DNA of 5,590 nt from NCBI GenBank assembly GCA_022571825.1, contig JACZXC010000224.1:1-5590 (forward strand). The letters run 5' to 3'. The DNA is from Myxococcales bacterium. Lineage in GTDB: Bacteria > Myxococcota_A > UBA9160 > SMWR01. The notes beneath the pieces are model-generated. The model did no database searches. It was not told where the DNA came from and saw nothing but the letters and a program-made list of their open reading frames with translations. The position numbers and the translations under genes are program-made. Position 1 is the first letter of the stretch; the number at the start of each line of letters is the position of its first letter. Positions 1 through 5,158 of the stretch are shown in pieces.

Positions 1-1155
1 CACCAGAGAACCGCCGTTGCTGCGGACCGTTTCGTCGCGGGCACGCGCGTCGTCGTACCCCTCGCGGACGAGTTCGGCGAGGCGCATTCCCAGGTGGATC
101 CCGAAGTCGACGCCGAGCCCGATGAAGAGCACCGCGAAGGCTACCGACACGAGGTTGAGACGGCCGACGGCGAACCCCGCGAACGCCGCGGTCCAGACCA
201 GACCCACCCCCAGGGCCCCCAGGATGGCGATCGCGATCCGGCGAGACCGAAACGCCACGAACAGAACGCTTCCGACCAGGACGAAACAACCCCCCGCGGC
301 ATAGAGCGATTGCCAGGCCACGACGACCATTTCCTCGGTGTTGAGCGCCACGTTCCCGGTCACGCGGACGCTCACCCCGGCGGTCTGGTCCAGCCCCAAC
401 TCCTCCGCAGCTTCGCGCACCGCGTCCATGGCGCGGCGACCCGGAAGCAGGCTCGCGTAGTCGAACACGGGATCCAGAACGATCAAGCGCCGGGCCCGTT
501 CCCCGGGCAGGGTCCGGGAGACCAGGAGCTCGGTCCAGGAGATCGCGCGCGGGCGACCCTCGAGAACGGCCGCGACCGCGACGCTCAGGGAATCGAAGAC
601 CAGGGTGAAATCCACCGGAGTCGACCGATGGGTTCGGGCGTGCTCGATCCCCTCGCGCAGGACCCGGGCCAGGTTGCCCAGACTGCGATCCCTCGAAATC
701 TCGGCGAGCAGCGGCTGCAGCGTCGCCAAGTGATCGGAGAGATCGTTCAGTTCGTCGACGCTTAGGTAGAGAAGGGCGTGACGCTCGAAGAACTCGCCAC
801 CCCCCGGCACGTAGACCCGTCGGAACAGCTCCGGCTGCTCGCGGAGGCGGGTGGCCAGCGCATCCGTTGCCTCTCGAACCCGGTCGGAGGTTTCGGCATC
901 GACGACGACCAGCAGCGCTTCGTCGAGAATCGGAAAGACCTTGCCGAATGCGTTGTAATCCTCCCAGAACGGGAGACCCGAGTCCAGGACCGCCGTGTGG
1001 TGGGTATTGATGCCCAGGTGGGTCGCCGCGTAGGCGGCCAGAACGACGGTCACGACGCCGATCGCCACCAACACCGATCGGGCTCGCTGACGCACGCCGC
1101 GGACCCAGGCGACCAGGAAGCGATTCAAACCGCCCCCCCCAGACTCCCGCCTCAT
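1..1155 (-). CDS. MMPL/RND family transporter, HpnN-like (N-terminal part; 3' end beyond window)
   Basis: This is an inner-membrane RND-superfamily exporter of the MMPL type, which typically moves lipids or hydrophobic compounds using the proton gradient. The 385 visible codons have no stop. A first membrane segment lies near residues 10-35. A long periplasmic domain follows (about 36-280), opening with a 'GINTHHTAVLDSGLPF' stretch and containing 'EGRPRAISW'. Membrane segments follow at about 283-305, 306-330 and 334-356. The last holds 'SVAFAVLFIGLGVDFGIHLG', the hallmark of the hopanoid-associated HpnN subfamily, with the conserved Asp at residue 350. HpnN proteins run to roughly 850-880 residues, so a little under half is present. 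The ATG at 1155 overlaps the upstream TGA as ATGA, which implies translational coupling. A run of eight G (coding strand) lies at codons 6-8. No hopanoid biosynthesis gene is visible, so the cargo is unproven. The family call is firm, the HpnN label moderately so. Confidence 0.88.
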   Translation of the reverse strand, partial: MRRESGGGGLNRFLVAWVRGVRQRARSVLVAIGVVTVVLAAYAATHLGINTHHTAVLDSGLPFWEDYNAFGKVFPILDEALLVVVDAETSDRVREATDALATRLREQPELFRRVYVPGGGEFFERHALLYLSVDELNDLSDHLATLQPLLAEISRDRSLGNLARVLREGIEHARTHRSTPVDFTLVFDSLSVAVAAVLEGRPRAISWTELLVSRTLPGERARRLIVLDPVFDYASLLPGRRAMDAVREAAEELGLDQTAGVSVRVTGNVALNTEEMVVVAWQSLYAAGGCFVLVGSVLFVAFRSRRIAIAILGALGVGLVWTAAFAGFAVGRLNLVSVAFAVLFIGLGVDFGIHLGMRLAELVREGYDDARARDETVRSNGGSLV

Positions 1156-1343
1156 CCCTCGGTCATCCGACGCGCGTCGCCGATGCCGAAGGCCTCTCGC
1201 GCACTGTGCTCCCAGCGCGACCACGGCAGCTCGTCGCGTGCGGCGCGGACGCGCTCGAAGAGCGCATCCGATTGAACCCCGACCAAGCGCTGACCCGCCA
1301 GGACCGCGAGATCTGCGTCGGAGTCGTGAAAAATTCGGGTCAT
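1152..1343 (-). CDS. Small protein of unknown function (63 aa) with a KARI-like N-terminus
   Basis: Function is not recognised. The ATG at 1343 is preceded by AGGAG with a 5-nt spacer, an excellent ribosome binding site. An in-frame GTG at 1358 would add five residues but would place that AGGAG inside the coding region, so ATG is preferred. The stop overlaps the start of the transporter gene (ATGA), a strong sign that the small ORF is really translated. Residues 1-22 (MTRIFHDSDADLAVLAGQRL) resemble the start of ketol-acid reductoisomerases (pattern Y/F-x-D-x-DADL-x-x-L-x-G-K/Q). The glycine-rich nucleotide-binding loop that should follow (GYGSQGHA in that family) is absent. The remaining part (residues about 25-63) is amphipathic and rich in Arg, Glu and Trp, with no motif I recognise. 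No signal peptide or membrane segment is seen. It could be a genuine small cytoplasmic protein or a remnant of a larger gene. Confidence 0.6.
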   Translation of the reverse strand: MTRIFHDSDADLAVLAGQRLVGVQSDALFERVRAARDELPWSRWEHSAREAFGIGDARRMTEG

Positions 1344-1410
1344 GGAGACTCCTGGCACGGCGCGATCTTCCTGCCGGTTGTGCCAGCCATTCTACAACGC
1401 CCCCGGCGAC
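1344..1410 (-). promoter_or_regulatory. Possible internal promoter in the 67-bp gap before the small gene
   Basis: On the minus strand, TAGAAT (1394-1389) matches five of six bases of a sigma-70 -10 box. TTGAGT (1414-1409), overlapping the amidotransferase stop, is the nearest -35-like match, but the spacer is only 14 nt, shorter than the usual 16-18. The gap also carries the strong AGGAG ribosome binding site of the 63-aa gene, at 1352-1349 and the adjacent base. A weak promoter serving the small gene and transporter is possible, as is simple read-through from the upstream genes. Confidence 0.25.
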
Positions 1411-2124
1411 TCAAGTGCGCAACAGTTGCGCGAAGCGGGCTAGAATCGCCCTACCGTCGGGAGTGTCGGTGGTCCCGCGCTTCAGCGCGTCGGGGTCGAG
1501 ACCCTCGTCCCGGATGATTTCCCTCCGCTCCTCGATGTAGTGACGGGTGGTGCCCGCGTCGAACTCCGGGTGAAATTGGACTCCCCAGGCGGTTGCGGCC
1601 ACGGCGAACGCGTGGTGGGGATCGCCGGCACTCGAACCCAGCAGCCGGGCGCCGGGCGGAAGCTCGAGGACGGATTCCACGTGGGTCACCTGGACCCGCA
1701 ACGGACCCGCGAAGCCTCGGAGCAGCGCGTCGTCGCGTGCCGCGCTGCCGAGCTCGACATCGACGGTCCCGATCTCGCGCCCCCGCGGATTCACGCCAAC
1801 GCGTCCTCCCAGGGCATGGGCCAGCAGCTGATGGCCGTAACAGATACCCAGCACCGGCGTCCCGGCACGGACGGCGGTTTCGAGCCACGCGGCGGTCCGC
1901 TCGCTCCACGGCTCGCGCTGCGACACCATGGCACTGGACCCGGTGACGACGACTCCCGCCAGCCTCTCCGGCGCCGGCAGCCGCTCCGATTCGCAGACCC
2001 GCGCAACCGTCACCGCCTCGGGCGGGAGGCCGAGACCCTCCCGAATCCAGTCCTCATAGTCACCGCTTCGCGCGAGGAACGACGGCAGCTTGCAGCCGGT
2101 CTTGACGACGAGTAGCGGACGCAC
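1411..2124 (-). CDS. Class I glutamine amidotransferase (GMP synthase GATase-like), 237 aa
   Basis: This is a stand-alone class I (triad) glutamine amidotransferase domain, the kind that hydrolyses glutamine and delivers ammonia to a partner, or in paralogues hydrolyses gamma-glutamyl bonds. The nucleophile elbow is G-I-C95-Y-G-H-Q-L-L-A, and the His/Glu of the triad are in F-H185-P-E187-F. The order and spacing are normal for the family, and the upstream 'VVVTGS' strand (58-63) matches the oxyanion region. The start chosen is GTG at 2124, giving MRPLLVVKTG, because this puts the first beta strand at the N-terminus. The longer open frame upstream (to 2202) overlaps the SDR gene and adds an unrelated Ala/Arg-rich tail. 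The ribosome binding site is weak: a GAGG lies about 15 nt upstream, inside the SDR stop region. The gene starts 10 bp after the SDR, so it is co-transcribed and probably translated from the same ribosome flow. The acceptor substrate is unknown, as no synthetase partner is in view. Confidence 0.88.
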   Translation of the reverse strand: MRPLLVVKTGCKLPSFLARSGDYEDWIREGLGLPPEAVTVARVCESERLPAPERLAGVVVTGSSAMVSQREPWSERTAAWLETAVRAGTPVLGICYGHQLLAHALGGRVGVNPRGREIGTVDVELGSAARDDALLRGFAGPLRVQVTHVESVLELPPGARLLGSSAGDPHHAFAVAATAWGVQFHPEFDAGTTRHYIEERREIIRDEGLDPDALKRGTTDTPDGRAILARFAQLLRT

Positions 2125-2134
2125 CCGCGGCGGC

Positions 2135-2908
2135 TCAGACCTCGAAGCGGCCGTCTTCACCGCGCCGCCAACCGCCCGCCGCCCACCCGCCCCCGTCCAC
2201 ATGCAGTGTCGACCCCGTCACGAACCGCGACAGGTCCGAGGCGAGGAAGACAGCGACTCCGGCCACGTCGTCGACGTGGCCCCGGGTCGCCAGGGGGGTG
2301 GCTCCCTGCACGTCGCCAATGCCCGGCGTGGGGATCATGTCCGGGGCCACACAGTTCACCCGGATCCGGCGATCGCCGAGCTCGAGAGCGAGACTCCGGC
2401 TGAGATTCGCGACCGCCGCCTTCATGGCGGCGTAGATGGCGTAGCCCGGAGCCGCGCGGTGAGCTTCGATAGAGGTGACGTTGATGATGGAGCCACCGCG
2501 TTCGGGAACCAGCGGAACAACGCCCCGAATGAAGTGGGTCACGCTCGAGAAGTTCTCGCGAACCAGCGCATCCTGTCCCTTTTGGTTCACCTCGAGGAAT
2601 GGCGCGAAGAATCCCCCGCCCGCGTTGTTCACGAGCACGTCGACGCGACCGAACTGACCCTCGATCGAATCCGCGAAGTCGGAGACCCGGTCGGCGTCGC
2701 GCACGTCGAAAACCGCGGAGACCACTCGGCGTCCTTCGGCACCGATGGCGCGGACCGTCGCCTCGAGTCCCTCGGTGTCGCGATCGCAGACGGCCAGGTC
2801 GGCGCCGAACCGGGCGAAGGCCAGGGCGATCGCCTCACCGATTCCCGCGGCGGCGCCGGTCACCACGGCTACGCGGTCGGACAAAAGCCAGCCGCTCGGA
2901 TCCAACAT
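2135..2908 (-). CDS. Short-chain dehydrogenase/reductase (SDR), classical type, 257 aa
   Basis: This is a cytoplasmic NAD(P)(H)-dependent oxidoreductase of the classical SDR family, of normal length (about 250). The cofactor loop is T17-G-A-A-A-G-I-G24. The acidic D42 ending the second strand (VCDRD) favours NAD(H) over NADP(H). The N-N-A-G motif is at 94-97. The catalytic tetrad is N119, S146, Y159 and K163 (Y-A-A-M-K). The C-terminal strand 'FVTGSTLHVDGGG' is typical. The ATG at 2908 gives a short lead-in before the first strand; its upstream region has no strong Shine-Dalgarno sequence. The gene is first of the leftward cluster and divergent from the LLM oxidoreductase, so the 97 bp between them should hold both promoters. 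The substrate cannot be deduced; the general similarity is to glucose/3-ketoacyl-type reductases. Confidence 0.93.
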   Translation of the reverse strand: MLDPSGWLLSDRVAVVTGAAAGIGEAIALAFARFGADLAVCDRDTEGLEATVRAIGAEGRRVVSAVFDVRDADRVSDFADSIEGQFGRVDVLVNNAGGGFFAPFLEVNQKGQDALVRENFSSVTHFIRGVVPLVPERGGSIINVTSIEAHRAAPGYAIYAAMKAAVANLSRSLALELGDRRIRVNCVAPDMIPTPGIGDVQGATPLATRGHVDDVAGVAVFLASDLSRFVTGSTLHVDGGGWAAGGWRRGEDGRFEV

Positions 2909-2910
2909 CG

Positions 2911-2931
2911 GGATCGGAGGCTACCCGATCC
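2911..2931. repeat. Inverted repeat 7-7-7 (operator candidate)
   Basis: GGATCGG (2911-2917) and CCGATCC (2925-2931) are perfect reverse complements around a 7-nt spacer. The element begins 3 bp upstream of the SDR start codon, so a bound regulator, or a leader hairpin in the SDR transcript, would affect SDR expression directly. No regulator gene is present in the window. Confidence 0.4.
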
Positions 2932-2946
2932 GCGGTGGACCCGCGG
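2930..2946. repeat. Inverted repeat CCGCGG-N5-CCGCGG
   Basis: Two copies of the self-complementary hexamer CCGCGG (2930-2935 and 2941-2946) are separated by TGGAC. They overlap the previous inverted repeat by two bases and end just before the -35-like box of the rightward gene. In GC-rich DNA short palindromes arise by chance, so the functional claim is modest. Confidence 0.3.
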
Positions 2947-3005
2947 GTCTTGTATTCCCAAGCCTCTCGGGCATAGACTCGACGCCACCCGCGCTGGAGA
3001 ACCCG

Positions 3006-3941
3006 ATGACGCGCACCGCCCGCTTCGGTGTCACGCTTCCGCAGATCAAGAGAGGATGGCCGGAGGCCCGCGACGCCGCCCTGGAATTCGACGCGCTCGG
3101 CTACGACTCGGTCTGGGTCTGCGATCACCTCTACGGAGTTCCCCTGCCGAGCCTCCCGATCTTCGAGGCCTGGTCCGAGCTGGCCGCGGTGGCGGCCATC
3201 ACCCAACGCGTGCAGCTCGGCACGCTGGTCACCCCGCCCTTCTTTCGCAACCCGGCGGTTCTCGCCAAGCAGATCGCCACGATCGACCAGATTTCGAACG
3301 GGAGAACCATCGTGGGTCTCGGTGCCGGGTGGTTCGAGGCGGAATTCAAGGGCTACGGATGCAGGTTCCCGAGCCTGGGCGAGCGGATGCGCGCCCTCGA
3401 CGAGACTGCCCAGATCCTGAAGCGCATGTGGTCGGAAGAGAGGGTCACCTTCCACGGACAGCACTTCTCGGTGGAGGACGTTGTATGCGAGCCGAAGCCG
3501 ATACGCCGTCCCCCGCTCCTGATCGGCGGCGCCGGCGAGCGCGTGCTGATGGGAATCGTGGCGCGTCACGCCGACATCTGGAACAACCTCGCGGTGTTCC
3601 AGCGCCATCTCGGAGAGAAGATCGAGGTGCTCCGACGGCGCTGCGACGAGGCCGACCGCGACTTCGACACCCTCGAAGTCTCCCAGCAGTGCATCGTCGT
3701 GATCGGGGAAGACGAAGGGACGGCGCGCGCCGGACTGGAGAAAGCCAAGAAGATCTACGGCGGACACATGGGCGCGGAGCTCGAGGAGCACGGGATCTGG
3801 GGCTCGCCCGACCGGGTGATCGAGAAGATCGAGCAGCATCGGCGGATGGGCTGTAGCCTGTTCTGCATCGAATTCTTCGGGCGCGACACGCGGATTCCCG
3901 CGCGCCTGTTCGCCGAGAAGGTGATGCCCGCTTTTCAGTGA
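3006..3941 (+). CDS. LLM-class flavin/F420-dependent oxidoreductase (Rv1855c-like), 311 aa
   Basis: This is a luciferase-like monooxygenase-superfamily enzyme, a TIM barrel that uses coenzyme F420 or FMN for hydride transfer or oxygenation in the cytoplasm. Family marks in order are: first strand F-G-V-T-L-P-Q (7-13), V-W-V-C-D-H-L-Y (36-43), the R-V-Q-L-G-T-L-V strand (68-75), the F-R-N-P-A-x-L-A-K stretch (80-88), the signature G-R-T-I-V-G-L-G-A-G-W (99-109) followed by E-F-K-G-Y-G, and the phosphate-binding I-G-G-A-G-E (173-178). The pattern is closest in my memory to the mycobacterial Rv1855c group of putative F420 enzymes. The start is ATG 3006, preceded by GGAG with a 6-nt spacer; the longer open frame upstream overlaps the divergent SDR. 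Its TGA stop is fused to the ribosome binding site of the next gene, 10 bp downstream, so the two are one transcription unit. No F420 biosynthesis gene is in view, so cofactor choice is inference. Confidence 0.92.
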   Translation: MTRTARFGVTLPQIKRGWPEARDAALEFDALGYDSVWVCDHLYGVPLPSLPIFEAWSELAAVAAITQRVQLGTLVTPPFFRNPAVLAKQIATIDQISNGRTIVGLGAGWFEAEFKGYGCRFPSLGERMRALDETAQILKRMWSEERVTFHGQHFSVEDVVCEPKPIRRPPLLIGGAGERVLMGIVARHADIWNNLAVFQRHLGEKIEVLRRRCDEADRDFDTLEVSQQCIVVIGEDEGTARAGLEKAKKIYGGHMGAELEEHGIWGSPDRVIEKIEQHRRMGCSLFCIEFFGRDTRIPARLFAEKVMPAFQ

Positions 3942-3951
3942 GGAGAACCCA

Positions 3952-5013
3952 GTGGACACTCGCAAGCTTACGTTGATCGATGACGGCCGGGTCGTGGAGA
4001 CGACGGCGAACTTCGACGACGCCGGAATCCGGCTGGCCCCCGCGGACCTGATGGCGGCCCTCGGATGGACGCTGAAGGACGAGGGGCTCTGCAAGGACGA
4101 CGCGTGTGTCCCGGTGCGCGACCGGGGGGATCGCGTGAACGCCGCGGGCGTCGATCTTCAGGCCTTTGCCGACCTGCTCGGTCGACCCCTGGCCATCGAA
4201 GCCGAGGCGGGTTTGGCCGTCCTCGGCGCTTCAGCGGACGCGCGCGGCGCCCAGCTCGCCTCCCAGGTGGCGCCGGATTTCGCGCTTCCGGATCTCGAGG
4301 GAAAGATGCATACGCTCTGGGAGCATCGCGGAAAGAAGGTGCTGCTGGTGGCGTACGCATCCTGGTGAGGCTGCCGCGAGGACCTGCCGGTCTGGCAGGA
4401 AATCTACCAAGAGCTTCGCGAACACGACTTCACCGTGATTACGGTGGCGCTGGACAAGAGTCCCGAGGATGTGCGCCCCTTCATCGAACGCGCCCAGCCC
4501 AGTCACCCGAGCCTGATCGACAGCGAGCACCGCGTGGCCGATCTGTACAGCATCATCAACGTATCGACGGTGATCTGGATCGATGCGGAGGGAAAGATCG
4601 TCCGGCCCAACGCCATCGAATACGGCAGCAATCTCTTCCAGCAGTTTCACGGATTGGACGCCGGGCCCCACCTGGATGCGCTGCGCGCCTGGGTCCGCGA
4701 CGGTCGACTTCCCCCGGAAGCCGACGACGTCCGGGCGCGGCAGATGCTCCCCACCGCGGACGAGCAGCTCGCGCGCACCGAGTTCTCCCTGGCCTGGCAC
4801 CTCCATGGCCGCGGCAGGTCGGAGGCAGCCGAGCGGCATTTCGTTCGAGCCGGCGAACTCGCACCCTTCGACTGGGCGATTCGGCGGGGCTCGATGCCGA
4901 TCCGCGGGCAGAATCCCATGGGGCCGGAGTTCTTCGAGCTGTTCAAGGAGTGGGAGAGCGCCGGCAAGCCCGACTACCGCAGCGAGGCCGCGCGCCGAAA
5001 CGCACCGGCCTGA
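3952..5013 (+). CDS. Probable selenoprotein: thioredoxin-fold (AhpC/TSA-TlpA-like) redox protein with in-frame UGA as Sec139, 353 aa
   Basis: A GTG start at 3952 follows AGGAG (3941-3945, 6-nt spacer) that overlaps the stop of the LLM gene. The reading frame meets a UGA at 4366-4368 and continues in the same frame to a TGA at 5011-5013.

Residues 1-104 form an N-terminal module with a Cys pair, G-L-C47-K-D-D-A-C52-V-P-V. Residues about 105-220 are a redoxin domain: V-A-P-D-F-A-L-P-D-L (106-115), the strand V-L-L-V-A-Y-A-S-W (130-138), then U139-G140-C141-R, then E-D-L-P-V-W-Q. Later come V-A-L-D (165-168) and N-V-S-T-V-I-W-I-D (203-211), where a Ser sits in place of the usual cis-Pro. Residues about 270-305 are helical and TPR-like.

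The UGA therefore falls on the first residue of the active-site redox motif. Cysteines are few: C47, C52 and C141 only. There is no signal peptide, so it is probably cytoplasmic. The likely role is a thiol/selenol oxidoreductase or peroxidase-like activity. Alternatives are a nonsense mutation or a sequencing error; the continued fold and the hairpin after the UGA argue against both. Confidence 0.85.
4366..4368 (+). other. In-frame UGA, predicted selenocysteine codon
   Basis: This TGA lies between Trp138 (TGG) and Gly140 (GGC) of the redoxin gene. In thioredoxin-like relatives the residue after the Y/F-A-S/T-W strand end is the nucleophilic Cys, so replacement by Sec is the natural reading. 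All other genes ending in the window use TGA as an ordinary stop, which argues against a genome-wide UGA reassignment. Confidence 0.83.
4383..4399 (+). promoter_or_regulatory. Candidate bacterial SECIS hairpin (Sec insertion element)
   Basis: CCUGCC (4383-4388) pairs perfectly with GGCAGG (4394-4399) around the loop GGUCU (4389-4393). The loop begins 20 nt after the UGA, within the accepted 16-37 nt range for bacterial SECIS elements, and has G at both of its first two positions as the consensus requires. From memory, the E. coli fdhF element has GGUCU at the same place, shifted by 2 nt. A further 7-bp lower stem is possible (4375-4381 with 4414-4420, including one G-U pair), leaving A4382 and a 14-nt 3' bulge between the helices. 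The hairpin lies inside the coding region for L-P-V-W-Q and would recruit SelB with Sec-tRNA. Confidence 0.8.
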
Positions 5014-5027
5014 GCAGCACCGGCCTG
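5002..5027 (+). repeat. Short direct repeat across the selenoprotein stop codon
   Basis: GCACCGGCCTG occurs at 5002-5012 and again at 5017-5027, a 15-bp period. The first copy includes the first two bases of the stop codon. It looks like a small tandem duplication at the gene end. No function is implied. Confidence 0.5.
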
Positions 5028-5158
5028 CGAACGGTCCGGACGATGCCGGCTCGAGGCGAATCCACGGACGCCGACCCACCGGATCGGACCCAGCCCAGCC
5101 GGGCCTCGCTCGCTGATCGCTCGCCCGGGCCCTGGATCGCCTCTAGCCTGTCCCGGCC
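5014..5158. other. Intergenic region, 145 bp, no clear signal
   Basis: The stretch between the selenoprotein and the amidohydrolase is GC-rich, with only short self-complementary pieces (for example CCGG-N6-CCGG near 5035-5050 and CCCGGG near 5125). None is followed by a T run, so no intrinsic terminator can be called. No convincing -10/-35 pair or Shine-Dalgarno sequence precedes the next gene. Confidence 0.4.

Larger units (their letters stand above)
2909..3005. promoter_or_regulatory. Divergent intergenic promoter/operator region
   Basis: These 97 bp separate two divergently transcribed oxidoreductase genes and should contain both promoters. For the rightward gene, TTGTAT (2950-2955) and TAGACT (2974-2979) with an 18-nt spacer are weak sigma-70-like boxes. 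GGAG at 2996-2999, six bases before the ATG at 3006, is a good ribosome binding site. Two inverted repeats (2911-2931 and 2930-2946) lie next to the leftward start and are operator candidates. The promoter boxes are weak matches and are offered as candidates only. Confidence 0.45.

Noticed and set aside
1366..1385. Sigma-54 promoter suggested by TGGCAC on the minus strand in the 67-bp gap
   Set aside because: The -12 GC element does not fall at the required spacing from the GG; only the -24 half matches.
2090..3856. Long 588-codon plus-strand open frame
   Set aside because: It is antisense to the SDR and out of frame with the LLM gene. Its translation is Arg/Asp/Gly/His-rich without any motif, a typical high-GC shadow.
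2835..4094. 419-codon minus-strand open frame opposite the LLM gene
   Set aside because: It is a shadow of a gene with clear LLM family motifs on the plus strand, and it crosses the divergent promoter region.
3952..4368. Separate 138-aa protein ending at the TGA, with a second gene starting at GTG 4435
   Set aside because: The second part is in the same frame, has no ribosome binding site, lacks the start of its own fold, and leaves 66 bp of fold-consistent coding sequence (G-C-R-E-D-L-P-V-W...) untranslated. A single recoded gene explains everything.
3952..5013. Pseudogene by nonsense mutation
   Set aside because: The only lesion is a UGA exactly at the catalytic Cys position, followed by a SECIS-like hairpin, with the rest of the frame intact. 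Decay would be expected to hit elsewhere too. It remains the main alternative until homologues are checked.
5014..5158. Intrinsic terminator after the selenoprotein
   Set aside because: Only 4-6 bp GC palindromes are present and none is followed by a T run.
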